Shown: positions 1 to 7,626 of the stretch, piece by piece
How the letters are laid out: each line of letters opens with the position of its first letter
Position numbering within the stretch: the first letter of the stretch is position 1
DNA from: Mollicutes bacterium
GTDB taxonomy: Bacteria; Bacillota_I; Bacilli_A; Izemoplasmatales; Izemoplasmataceae
Length of the DNA stretch: 18,744 nt
Direction: 5' to 3'
Assembly: GCA_003552275.1 (NCBI GenBank)
Contig: PUKL01000140.1
Span: forward strand, 1 to 18,744
Translations under genes and position numbers: made by a program
Notes under the pieces: generated by a model
Databases searched by the model: none
What the model was told of the DNA's origin: nothing
Seen by the model: only the letters and a program-made list of their open reading frames with translations

Positions 1-2
1 TC

Positions 3-1421
3 GAGAAGGATGAAGATTTCGAGCTCAAGTTCCCCGACATCGACTCCTATGACGAAGAAGAGAAACGCTTCTACGATGACAGATGGCAAGAAGTCGGCGA
101 TGTCCGGGAGTGGGAAGCCTTGGGTCAGCGCACCAAAGTGCATTATACGCTCAAAGCCAAGGACCTTTGGAACCTCATCAACATCTGTGCCACCTATTCC
201 GCGGAACCCGGCATATTCTTCATCGACAACGCCAACAAGGAGACGAACGCCGTCGGCTACGGCCAGAAGGTCGTCTGCACGAACCCTTGCGGAGAACAAC
301 CCCTGGCGCCGCATTCCGTCTGCAATCTTGCGGCCTTGAACCTTGCGAACATGGTCGACCATGAGAAAAGAGAGGTCGACTACGACAAGCTGGAACAGAC
401 CATCGCCACCGCCATAAGGCTCCAAGACAATGTCATCGACAAGACCCACTACTTCCTCGAAGAGAACCGCGAACAAGCCCTCGGGGAAAGACGCATCGGT
501 CTCGGTGTCATGGGACTGCAAGACCTTCTCATCTGGTGCAACCATCGTTACGGTTCCCAAGAAGGCCTCGCTTTCATCGATAAACTCTTCCGTTTTATCG
601 CCACGAAAGCTTATGAGAACAGCATCCGTCTCGCGGAAGAGAAAGGTTCCTTCCCCTTCCTGAAAACCGCGGAGAACCGCGAAAAATTCATCAATAGCGG
701 TTATATGCAAAGGATGCCCGAGCACATCCGGGAGGGTGTGTTGGAAAAAGGCATCCGCAACTCCCATCTTCTCACGATCGCACCGACGGGATCGACCGGC
801 ACGATGGTCGGCGTCTCGACCGGGCTGGAGCCCTATTTCGCTTTCAGCTATTTCCGCAGCGGGCGTCTCGGCAAATTCATCGAGGTGAACGCACCCATCG
901 TCGAAGCCTATATGGAGCGATATCCCGGTTATGACCGTGATTCTCTCCCCGATGTCTTTGTGAGTGCCATGGACCTCACCCCCGAAGAACATGTCGATGT
1001 GCAATGCACCATCCAGAAGTGGGTCGACTCCTCCATATCGAAAACCGTGAACGCACCCAAAGGCTACAGTGTCGAAGAGGTCGAACGCGTCTATCGCCGA
1101 CTCTATTACGGCGGGGCGAAGGGCGGCACCGTCTATGTCGACGGTTCCCGCGACGCTCAGGTCCTCACCCTGACCAAGGACGACAAGGACTCCAAGCCCA
1201 AGCAGGTCGAGATCACCGACCTCGGTCTCGAAGTCGAGGAAAAACCCATCAAGACGAAAAAAGAGCCCCGTACGAAGGGACTCAGGTCCGACCGTCAAGA
1301 CAGGAACATCGGCATCGAGGAGGGCGACATCTGCCCCATCTGCCTTGAAGGGACTGTGGAAAACCTCGGCGGTTGTCACACTTGTTCCAACTGCAACGCC
1401 CAGTTGAAATGCGGACTCTGA
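3..1421 (+). CDS. nrdJ: Adenosylcobalamin-dependent (class II) ribonucleotide reductase, 5'-truncated
   Basis: Reduces ribonucleotides to deoxyribonucleotides in the cytoplasm using a B12-derived radical. The reading frame is already open at base 3, so the N-terminal part lies outside the window; about 472 residues remain. The active-site loop NPCGE has its thiyl-radical cysteine codon at 288-290, followed by the partner cysteine in SVCNLAALNL. A phosphate-binding PTGS motif sits at 783-794, and RIGLGVMG is typical of this family. The last 30 residues carry six cysteines (CPIC, CHTCSNC, then a final CGL), the zinc-ribbon/redox tail of NrdJ proteins. No glycyl-radical motif typical of class III is seen at the C-terminus. 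B12 dependence is inferred from family resemblance. The gene is followed at once by a strong terminator, so it ends its transcription unit. Confidence 0.9.
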   Translation, partial: EKDEDFELKFPDIDSYDEEEKRFYDDRWQEVGDVREWEALGQRTKVHYTLKAKDLWNLINICATYSAEPGIFFIDNANKETNAVGYGQKVVCTNPCGEQPLAPHSVCNLAALNLANMVDHEKREVDYDKLEQTIATAIRLQDNVIDKTHYFLEENREQALGERRIGLGVMGLQDLLIWCNHRYGSQEGLAFIDKLFRFIATKAYENSIRLAEEKGSFPFLKTAENREKFINSGYMQRMPEHIREGVLEKGIRNSHLLTIAPTGSTGTMVGVSTGLEPYFAFSYFRSGRLGKFIEVNAPIVEAYMERYPGYDRDSLPDVFVSAMDLTPEEHVDVQCTIQKWVDSSISKTVNAPKGYSVEEVERVYRRLYYGGAKGGTVYVDGSRDAQVLTLTKDDKDSKPKQVEITDLGLEVEEKPIKTKKEPRTKGLRSDRQDRNIGIEEGDICPICLEGTVENLGGCHTCSNCNAQLKCGL

Positions 1422-1448
1422 AGAGGTGCGAAAGCACCTCTTTTCTTT
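1422..1448 (+). terminator. Rho-independent terminator of nrdJ
   Basis: A perfect 8-bp stem (AGAGGTGC / GCACCTCT) closes a GAAA tetraloop and runs into TTTCTTT. It starts one base after the nrdJ stop codon. Confidence 0.93.
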
Positions 1449-1450
1449 GA

Positions 1451-1480
1451 TTGTGCCACACGTGTCCCTGCTGTTATAAT
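1451..1480 (+). promoter_or_regulatory. Sigma-A-type promoter of hflX
   Basis: The -10 TATAAT is at 1475-1480, preceded by TG at 1472-1473 (extended -10). A -35-like TTGTGC lies at 1451-1456, 18 bp upstream. The predicted transcription start near 1487 leaves only about 11 bases before the hflX ATG. Confidence 0.8.
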
Positions 1481-1497
1481 GAAAGTGAGGTGATTGT

Positions 1498-2742
1498 ATG
1501 AAAAAGGCCTTTCTCGTCGCTATCGACCGTTACCCCGACGATATGGTCCGTTACTATCTCGAGGAACTCGAAAATCTCGCCCATTCCTTGAACATCAAGA
1601 CAATCAAAACATTCTCCCAGCCGGCAAGAGCGACCACTCCGGCATACAAGGTGGGCGAGGGGAAACTCGATGAGATCCTCCAGGCCAAGAAAGCGCATGA
1701 CCCCGACTACATCATCTTCAACGAGGAGCTCACCAACAGCCAGATCCGAAATCTCGAAGACATCCTCGATGTGGCCGTCATCGACCGGACCCTGCTCATC
1801 CTCGAAATCTTCGCCAAACGCGCCCAGACGAAAGAGGCCATGTTGCAAGTGGAGATCGCCCAGCTTAAATATCTGAAACCGCGATTGAGCGCGATGCGGA
1901 ACTCCCTCGAACAACAACAAGGCGGCATCGGTTCCCGCGGTCCCGGTGAAAAAAAGATCGAACTCGACCGCCGGCGCATCGACAGAGACATCAAAAATGC
2001 CGAAAAATCCTTGCGGAACATCGTCCGCACCCGTCAGCACAACCGTCGGAAACGCCGGAGGTCGCTTGTGAAGAACGTCGCTGTCGTCGGCTACACCAAC
2101 GCCGGAAAAAGCACGCTCCTGAACACCCTCCTGCAACACGCCAAAAACGGACGCGAAGAAAAAAGCGCCCATGTCGAAGACCGCCTCTTTGCGACTTTGG
2201 AGACCTCGACCCGACTCATCCGTTTCAAGGACAAAAAGCGTTTCACGCTCACCGACACCATCGGTTTCATCTCCAACCTCCCCCATGAACTCGTCGATTC
2301 TTTCAAGGCGACCCTAGAAGAGATCAAAGAAGCCGACCTGCTCTTGCATGTGGTCGATTTCTCGCATCCTTACTACCTCGACCAGATCCAGACCACCGAA
2401 GCCGTATTAAAAGAACTGGGGGCCGACGGCATGGAGACCCTCTATGTCTTCAACAAGATCGACCTTGCCAACAACATCCTTCCCCCGACCTACAGCCCGG
2501 CTGTCAAAGTCAGCCTGCGGGAAAACCTCAACATCGACACGCTGATCGAAAAGATCAACGAAACCCTCTTTCGGGATGACACCGTCAAGGTCTATGCCAT
2601 CCCGCAAAGCCGGGGCGATCTCGTCCACACGCTGAACGAACACGCCGAAATCATTGAAGAACTGTACGAAGACGACGCCGTCAGGATCAAAGCGCGTGTG
2701 TCCGGCCCCCTGCGCGAACACCTCCGCCATTTCGAGATATGA
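1498..2742 (+). CDS. hflX: Ribosome-associated GTPase HflX
   Basis: A GTP-binding protein of the Obg-HflX class; known members bind the 50S subunit and split stalled or hibernating ribosomes. The 414-residue length is usual. The N-terminal HflX domain (about 1-185) carries the family signature GGIGSRGPGE at 142-151 after a helical segment. The G domain follows with G1 GYTNAGKS (198-205), G3 DTIGF (253-257) and G4 NKID (319-322). The ATG at 1498 is preceded by AGGTGAT, a match to the anti-Shine-Dalgarno. It has its own promoter, is monocistronic between two terminators, and is not next to hfq as in enterobacteria. Nothing appears broken. Confidence 0.96.
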   Translation: MKKAFLVAIDRYPDDMVRYYLEELENLAHSLNIKTIKTFSQPARATTPAYKVGEGKLDEILQAKKAHDPDYIIFNEELTNSQIRNLEDILDVAVIDRTLLILEIFAKRAQTKEAMLQVEIAQLKYLKPRLSAMRNSLEQQQGGIGSRGPGEKKIELDRRRIDRDIKNAEKSLRNIVRTRQHNRRKRRRSLVKNVAVVGYTNAGKSTLLNTLLQHAKNGREEKSAHVEDRLFATLETSTRLIRFKDKKRFTLTDTIGFISNLPHELVDSFKATLEEIKEADLLLHVVDFSHPYYLDQIQTTEAVLKELGADGMETLYVFNKIDLANNILPPTYSPAVKVSLRENLNIDTLIEKINETLFRDDTVKVYAIPQSRGDLVHTLNEHAEIIEELYEDDAVRIKARVSGPLREHLRHFEI

Positions 2743-2743
2743 A

Positions 2744-2772
2744 AAAACCGCCTCTTCTCAAGGGGCGGTTTT
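2744..2772. terminator. Bidirectional terminator shared by hflX and dus
   Basis: A 9-bp stem AAAACCGCC (2744-2752) / GGCGGTTTT (2764-2772) can be extended by three weaker pairs around a 5-base loop. It has T-runs in both directions. It starts two bases after the hflX stop, and the last codons and stop of the minus-strand dus gene lie inside it. Confidence 0.88.
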
Positions 2773-3735
2773 CATGCGGGAGAGGTAATCATCCAAGATG
2801 GCCGACATCGTCTCGCGCGAGTCGGCGCGCGACAGGGCTTTGCGCGCTTGTGAACTGTCGGGGAGGCCCTTCAGATACCAAGGCGCCTGGCTTCTCATCT
2901 CGAGAGCGGCCCGCCGTTCACCGTAGTGCTTTGCAAGGAGCGCCGCATGCCGTTTGGCCATCTCCACTCTCTCTTCGACCGAGGGGGACTCGTCATAACG
3001 GCCATAGCACAGATAGTCGTTACACTGACGGATGAGCCAAGGATTGCCCAGCAGGGCCCGCCCGACCATCACCCCGTCACATCCGGTGACATCCATCATG
3101 TCCAGGGCGTCTTCGGGGGTTTTCACATCCCCGTTGGCGAGCACGGGAACCTCCACGGCTTCCTTGACCGCCCTGATGATGTCGAGATCCACCTCGCCAC
3201 GATACATCTGGGTGCGGGTCCGACCGTGCACGGCGATGAGGGAAACACCGGCCGCTTCGGAGACACGGGCGATCTCCACCGCGTTCTTGTTTGCCTCGTC
3301 CCAACCGCTCCGCATTTTCACCGTTATGGGTAGATCCGTCCTCTCACACATCAAAGAGATGAGCCGCCCCACCTGCTCGGGGTGGCGCATGAGGCTCACG
3401 CCGCCATTGTTCTTGACGACCTTGGGGACGGGACATCCCAGATTCAGATCGATCGCCACCGCTCTTGTGTGTTTGTCGACATATTCGGTGGCATAGGCCA
3501 AGGCCTCTTCGTCGGCACCGAAAAGCTGCAAGACGACATTCTCCTCCTCGGGGAGGATCTCGGTCATCCTGCGGGTGCGGACGCTTCCGTATTTCAAGCC
3601 TTTGTCACTGATCATCTCGGTGTAGACGAGACCTGCGCCCATCTCTTGGGCCAATAAACGGAAGGCTTTGTTCGAGATGCCCGCCATCGGGGCCACGACG
3701 ACGGGGTTCTTCGTCAGATGTCTCTTGAAATCCAT
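2758..3735 (-). CDS. dus: tRNA-dihydrouridine synthase (DusB-like)
   Basis: An FMN-dependent enzyme that reduces specific uridines of tRNA to dihydrouridine using NADPH. The TIM-barrel Dus domain shows the FMN-site PMAG (about 16-19), the catalytic cysteine in LNLGCPVPK (Cys101), VKMRSGW (about 139-145), HGRT (170-173) and NGD (201-203), then a helical C-terminal tRNA-binding part. The frame stays open to a GTG at 3744, but that codon is one base from AGGAG (3746-3750). The ATG at 3735 is 10 bases from it, so I choose the ATG (325 residues). The gene is divergent from hslO. Its last codons (Lys-Thr-Ala-Pro-stop) are encoded within the terminator shared with hflX. The DusB subtype is the best guess; the exact tRNA position is not visible. 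Confidence 0.94.
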   Translation of the reverse strand: MDFKRHLTKNPVVVAPMAGISNKAFRLLAQEMGAGLVYTEMISDKGLKYGSVRTRRMTEILPEEENVVLQLFGADEEALAYATEYVDKHTRAVAIDLNLGCPVPKVVKNNGGVSLMRHPEQVGRLISLMCERTDLPITVKMRSGWDEANKNAVEIARVSEAAGVSLIAVHGRTRTQMYRGEVDLDIIRAVKEAVEVPVLANGDVKTPEDALDMMDVTGCDGVMVGRALLGNPWLIRQCNDYLCYGRYDESPSVEERVEMAKRHAALLAKHYGERRAALEMRSQAPWYLKGLPDSSQARKALSRADSRETMSAILDDYLSRMKTAP

Positions 3736-3745
3736 GCGGATCACA

Positions 3746-3750
3746 CTCCT
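3746..3750 (-). promoter_or_regulatory. Ribosome binding site deciding the dus start
   Basis: AGGAG on the minus strand lies 10 bases from the ATG at 3735 and one base from the alternative GTG at 3744. The spacing favours the ATG. Confidence 0.65.
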
Positions 3751-3794
3751 GAATCACGGATATTCTCCCATAGAATCCTCCATACCGCAACACA

Positions 3795-3823
3795 TTTCTA
3801 TTTCCCGCTCCCCATGTTATAAT
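3795..3823 (+). promoter_or_regulatory. Extended -10 promoter of hslO
   Basis: TGT followed by TATAAT (3818-3823) forms an extended -10. The -35 position (TTTCTA at 3795-3800, 17 bp spacer) is weak. The upstream in-frame ATG at 3822 overlaps this -10, so it would not be in the transcript; this argues for the hslO start at 3840. Confidence 0.72.
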
Positions 3824-3839
3824 GGGCCGGGTGATCACG

Positions 3840-4715
3840 ATGAAAGACTATCTCGCAAAAGCCTATGCCTTTGACGGCACCGTCCGTCTGTATGCGGCGG
3901 ACACGACGAATCTCGTCTATGAAGCGCAAAAAATCCACGACCTATGGCCGACAAGTTCGGTGGCGCTCGGCAGGTTGCTCACCGGCAGCGTCATCATGGG
4001 GGCGATGTACCAACAGGACCAGGAACTGACCATCCGCATCGACGCGGACGGCCCCCTCGAGGGTATGGTCGCCACCACGAACGCCAAAGGGGAGGTCCGC
4101 GGCTATGTCGGGAACCCCCATGTGTTCATGCAGCACGCCTCCGGGGATCTTCCCGTCAGTCAAGCGGTCGGACAAGGCAAACTGCACGTGACCAAGGATT
4201 TGAAGGTCCGCGACATCTTCACCGGCAGTGTCGAACTGCAAACGGGGGAGATCGCCACCGATTTCGCCTACTACTTCACCGCAAGCGAACAAATCCCTTC
4301 GGCCGTCGCTTTGGGGGTGCGGATCGCCGAGGACAACACCGTCCTGAATGCGGGGGGATTCATACTCCAACGCATGCCCGGATGCAAAGAGGAGACCGTG
4401 AGCCTCATAGAAGAACGGCTTTCCAAGCTGCCGGCGATGACAACCCTCCTCGAAGAGGGCGACAAACCGGAAGACATCATCGCCCGGATCGCTCTGGATG
4501 ATCATGAAATCCTCCACACCATGTCGCTTGGATACCATTGTGATTGCGACAGGGAAAAATTCGAGCGCGGACTGATATCCCTGGGCGAAAAACAGCTCAG
4601 AGAACTCCTCGAGACCGACAAGGGGATCGAGACCGTCTGTCATTTCTGTATGGCCAAATACCGCTTCGGTGAACATGATGTGAAAGAACTCATCGAAATC
4701 GTGCGGAAGAAATGA
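3840..4715 (+). CDS. hslO: Redox-regulated chaperone Hsp33
   Basis: A cytoplasmic holdase chaperone switched on by oxidative and unfolding stress. It has 291 residues from ATG 3840. The N-terminus MKDYLAKAYAFDG aligns with known Hsp33 starts such as that of Bacillus subtilis. The C-terminal redox switch is intact: Cys234-x-Cys236 and Cys267-x-x-Cys270 would bind zinc when reduced. GGGTGATC (3829-3836) serves as ribosome binding site. An in-frame ATG at 3822 is rejected because it lies in the -10 box and would add residues not seen in the family. The predicted transcription start is only about 10 bases upstream. It is a single-gene unit, divergent from dus and closed by a long terminator. Confidence 0.96.
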   Translation: MKDYLAKAYAFDGTVRLYAADTTNLVYEAQKIHDLWPTSSVALGRLLTGSVIMGAMYQQDQELTIRIDADGPLEGMVATTNAKGEVRGYVGNPHVFMQHASGDLPVSQAVGQGKLHVTKDLKVRDIFTGSVELQTGEIATDFAYYFTASEQIPSAVALGVRIAEDNTVLNAGGFILQRMPGCKEETVSLIEERLSKLPAMTTLLEEGDKPEDIIARIALDDHEILHTMSLGYHCDCDREKFERGLISLGEKQLRELLETDKGIETVCHFCMAKYRFGEHDVKELIEIVRKK

Positions 4716-4724
4716 ATCCACATG

Positions 4725-4764
4725 AAAACACCTCCGGCTTGGACCAAGCCGGAGGTGTTTTTTT
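4725..4764. terminator. Strong bidirectional terminator between hslO and glyA
   Basis: A 16-bp perfect stem (4725-4740 with 4746-4761) closes a GGACC loop. The plus strand then has a run of seven T (4758-4764) and the minus strand ends in TTTT. It separates two converging units. Confidence 0.95.
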
Positions 4765-4776
4765 GATTGGGCAAAT

Positions 4777-6024
4777 TCACTTTTCGTACAAAGGATAGGT
4801 CTTGGTCAGCTTGGCGACCTCGTCCCGCACTTCGTCAAGCACGTTCTCGTCGTCCGGGTTCGAGAGTGTCTTCTTGATGAGTCTCGCGACGATGCGCATG
4901 GCGTCCTTGGTGAAGTTCCGGGTGGTGAGGGCCGGACTGCCGAGGCGGATGCCGCTCGTGATGAAGGGTTTCTCGGGGTCGTTCGGAACCGTGTTCTTGT
5001 TGCAGGTGATGTTGACACTTTCAAGGACCTGCTCGGCCTTCTTGCCGGTGAGACCGGTCAAGCTCTTGACCTCGACGAGGACAAGGTGGGTGTCCGTGCC
5101 GCCGCTGATGACCTTGAATCCGAGTTGTTGCAGCTCGTCGGCCAACGCTTTGGCGTTTTCGATCACCCGTCGCTGGTAGTCTTTGAAATCGGGGGTCAAC
5201 GCCTCTTTGAAAGCGGCCGCCTTGGCGGCGATGATATGCATGAGCGGACCTCCCTGGATGCCGGGGAAGACGGTCTTGTTGATCTCTTTGTAGATTTCCT
5301 TGTCGTTCGTCATGATGATACCGCCCCTGGGCCCACGCAGCGTCTTGTGCGTGGTGGAGGTCACGATATCGGCATAGTCGCAAGGGTTCTGATGCAAGCC
5401 CGCGGCCACGAGCCCGGCAATGTGCGCCATGTCGACCATGAGACGGGCTCCGACTTTGTCGGCGATTTCCTTGAAGCGCTTGAAATCGATCTCGCGGGGA
5501 TAGGCACTCGCCCCGGCGACGATGAGGTCCGGTTTGAACGACTCGGCTTTGCGCAGGACATCGTCGTAGTCGATGGTCTCGGTGCCGTCACTGACACCGT
5601 AGCTTTGGAACTCGTAATCGATGCCGCTGAAATTCAAGGGATGTCCGTGTGTGAGATGTCCGCCGTGGTCGAGACTCATGCCGAGAACTTTCGCACCATG
5701 TTTCAAGACGGCGCGATAAGCCCCCATGTTGGCGGTCGAGCCCGAATGGGCCTGGACATTCACGTATTTGACGTTGAAAAGCTTTTTCAGCCTGTCACGG
5801 GCGAGGTTCTCGACCGTGTCGACATGTTCGCATCCTCCGTAATAGCGTTTTTTCGGATAGCCTTCGGCGTATTTGTTGGTGAGGATGCTGCCGTCGGCCT
5901 CGAGTACGGCCTTGGAGACGAAGTTCTCGCTGGCAATGAGCTCTAGATGCCCCTCTTGCCGTTCCTTTTCGGCATGAATGGCTTCATAGAGTTCTCCGTC
6001 TTGCTTTTTCAATGACTCCATCAT
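4777..6024 (-). CDS. glyA: Serine hydroxymethyltransferase
   Basis: A PLP enzyme converting serine and tetrahydrofolate to glycine and 5,10-methylene-tetrahydrofolate, the main entry of one-carbon units. It has 415 residues, the normal length. Visible landmarks: LIASENF near 29-35, YAEGYPKKRYYGG near 52-64, the substrate-side AHSGSTANM, DMAHIAGL, and the PLP lysine Lys227 in STTHKTLRGPRGG. AGGAGG lies 6 bases before the ATG, inside the last codons of the upstream DUF1461 gene. The upstream stop and the glyA start overlap as ATGA, so translation is probably coupled. Transcription most likely comes from the promoter before that upstream gene; I see no separate glyA promoter. Confidence 0.97.
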   Translation of the reverse strand: MMESLKKQDGELYEAIHAEKERQEGHLELIASENFVSKAVLEADGSILTNKYAEGYPKKRYYGGCEHVDTVENLARDRLKKLFNVKYVNVQAHSGSTANMGAYRAVLKHGAKVLGMSLDHGGHLTHGHPLNFSGIDYEFQSYGVSDGTETIDYDDVLRKAESFKPDLIVAGASAYPREIDFKRFKEIADKVGARLMVDMAHIAGLVAAGLHQNPCDYADIVTSTTHKTLRGPRGGIIMTNDKEIYKEINKTVFPGIQGGPLMHIIAAKAAAFKEALTPDFKDYQRRVIENAKALADELQQLGFKVISGGTDTHLVLVEVKSLTGLTGKKAEQVLESVNITCNKNTVPNDPEKPFITSGIRLGSPALTTRNFTKDAMRIVARLIKKTLSNPDDENVLDEVRDEVAKLTKTYPLYEK

Positions 6025-6686
6025 GTTGTTCCTCCTTCTTTGGGAATGCGTGGTTTCATGAAGCGATGGTTCAAAAACATGAGAATGGCGATGACGAGAA
6101 TCAAGAATGCGATGATGAGCAGTCCGCTGACAAACCAGAAACTCTGGGGCACCAAGGTGATGAGCGTCTCTTCACCTTCACCACCGAATGTCCAAGTCCC
6201 CTCTTCGAAGAATATGCGATGAAAAACATCGAATGCTCGGTTGAAATCGATCAAGAACCAACCACCGACAAAGGCGCCGAAGAAGACGGGCAGGTAGAAG
6301 ATGTCCCGATACGCCTCATAGAACATGCGCTTGTTTTTTCGATAGAGGAATACGCTCGCCGACAAGAGGACGACCAGACTCACCCCCGCCACGATCCTGA
6401 GCAGGGTGTAGACATCGCGGACATCCTCCATATGGAGGATCTCTCCTTCGCTCATGATGGGACCCTCGTCACCTTCATGAGCCCCGAACGTCAGATCATC
6501 ATGCCGGTAATTGAGAAAATCGATCAGTTTTCGGCTGACATGGGTGTAATCGTAGTCGATGTTCTCATGCGTCGCATAACGCCCCTCGGAAATCCGCATG
6601 TAGGTGTGGCTTGTCAGGAGGGAGGTCGCGATCATGATGATGACGATCGGTGCGGTGATCCAAATCAGCCATTTGCAGATGCGCAT
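6021..6686 (-). CDS. DUF1461 / TIGR01906 family integral membrane protein
   Basis: A 221-residue membrane protein of unknown function. I recognise the family from the block FNRAFDVFHRIFF (about 148-160) followed by a Trp-Phe-Gly stretch and TLVPQSFWF, and from the mid-protein SEGEILHMEDVRDVY. Four hydrophobic helices are visible: about 5-25, 94-115, 128-147 and 183-205. A polar loop of about 70 residues between helices 1 and 2 is probably outside the cell. The ATG at 6686 has GAGGAGGG about 8 bases upstream. The stop overlaps the glyA ATG by four bases and its last codons form the glyA ribosome binding site. The coupling hints at a shared role or simple co-expression; no biochemical function can be assigned. 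Confidence 0.85.
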   Translation of the reverse strand: MRICKWLIWITAPIVIIMIATSLLTSHTYMRISEGRYATHENIDYDYTHVSRKLIDFLNYRHDDLTFGAHEGDEGPIMSEGEILHMEDVRDVYTLLRIVAGVSLVVLLSASVFLYRKNKRMFYEAYRDIFYLPVFFGAFVGGWFLIDFNRAFDVFHRIFFEEGTWTFGGEGEETLITLVPQSFWFVSGLLIIAFLILVIAILMFLNHRFMKPRIPKEGGTT

Positions 6687-6712
6687 GGATGAATCCCTCC
6701 TCTCCCGAATTC

Positions 6713-6721
6713 ATTATAGCA
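6713..6721 (-). promoter_or_regulatory. Extended -10 promoter of the DUF1461-glyA unit
   Basis: On the minus strand TGC is followed by TATAAT (6718-6713). No good -35 is seen upstream, where the folD terminator T-run lies. The predicted leader is about 20 bases. Confidence 0.7.
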
Positions 6722-6731
6722 TCTGTGTCCG

Positions 6732-6764
6732 AAAAAGAGGAAAAGTGAGTCGCAACGACTCACT
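6732..6764 (-). terminator. Rho-independent terminator of the fhs-folD operon
   Basis: On the minus strand a perfect 9-bp stem (AGTGAGTCG / CGACTCACT, 6764-6744) with a TTG loop runs into TTTTCCTCTTTTT. It starts directly after the folD stop codon and separates this unit from DUF1461-glyA. Confidence 0.92.
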
Positions 6765-7625
6765 TCATCCCGGGATGCCTTCGAGGTCCTCGAAACACTC
6801 GAGGGTGTTCTCCAACAGGGAAGCGATGGTCATCGGCCCCACGCCTCCGGGCACGGGCGTGATGTGGGAGGCTTTGTCCAACAGGCCTTCATAGTCGACA
6901 TCTCCGACCAATTTGTCGCCGACGCGGTTGATGCCGACGTCGATGATGACGACATCGTCTTTGACCATGTCCGGTGTGACGAGATTGACGACACCGGCGG
7001 CGCTGACGATGAGATCCGCTTCTCTCGCATGCTTTTGCAAATCGCGTGTCTTCGAATGAGCATAGGTCACGGTCGCTTTGGCTTCCAAAAGCAGCATGCC
7101 GATGGGCTTCCCGGCGATGTTGCTGCAACCGATGACCAGTGCGTCCATCCCCTCGACATCGATGCCGGCGCTTTCGATCATGGTCATGACGCCTTTGGGG
7201 GTCGCAGGCACGATGCCTTTTTCGCCGGTATGGATGGCGGCGATGTTCAAAGGGTGGAAACCGTCCACGTCCTTTTCTTTTTTGATCGTGCGGATCACGA
7301 GATTCTTGTCGATATGGTCGGGGAGCGGGAGCTGCACGAGGAGACCATGGACGTCCTCGTCTTCATTCAGCTTTTCGATCAGGGCGATAAGCTCCGCTTC
7401 CGTGATCGAGGTGTCCTTGCGGATGATGGTGCTTTTCATGCCGGCGCGTTCACAATCCCGCTTCTTTCTTGTCACATAGGAGACACTCGCGGGATTGTCA
7501 CCAACGAGAATCACGACAAGGTGTGGTACCTTGTCGTATTTCTCCTTGTAGAAGGCGACTCGTTCTTTCACACTGTTGCGGATGTCTTTCGACAACTGCT
7601 TTCCGTCGATGATGTTCGCTGCCAT
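6765..7625 (-). CDS. folD: Bifunctional methylene-THF dehydrogenase / methenyl-THF cyclohydrolase FolD
   Basis: Interconverts 5,10-methylene-, methenyl- and 10-formyl-tetrahydrofolate. It has 286 residues. The active-site Tyr50, Lys54 (SYVTRKK) and Asp121 (DVDGF) sit at the same numbers as in E. coli FolD, and QLPLP (98-102) and PVPGGVGPMT near 257-266 are intact. Two family positions differ: PATP replaces the usual PCTP near 140-143, and the dinucleotide-loop motif reads GCSNIAGKP (166-174), without the Arg found in many relatives. AAGGAG lies just before the ATG, within the end of the upstream flavin reductase-like gene, and only one base separates the two genes. It is the last gene of the fhs operon, closed by a terminator. 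Confidence 0.95.
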   Translation of the reverse strand: MAANIIDGKQLSKDIRNSVKERVAFYKEKYDKVPHLVVILVGDNPASVSYVTRKKRDCERAGMKSTIIRKDTSITEAELIALIEKLNEDEDVHGLLVQLPLPDHIDKNLVIRTIKKEKDVDGFHPLNIAAIHTGEKGIVPATPKGVMTMIESAGIDVEGMDALVIGCSNIAGKPIGMLLLEAKATVTYAHSKTRDLQKHAREADLIVSAAGVVNLVTPDMVKDDVVIIDVGINRVGDKLVGDVDYEGLLDKASHITPVPGGVGPMTIASLLENTLECFEDLEGIPG

Positions 7626-7626
7626 C

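Noticed and set aside
3822..3839. Upstream ATG extending hslO by six residues
   Set aside because: The codon overlaps the -10 box and would lie before the transcription start; the family N-terminus begins at the ATG at 3840.
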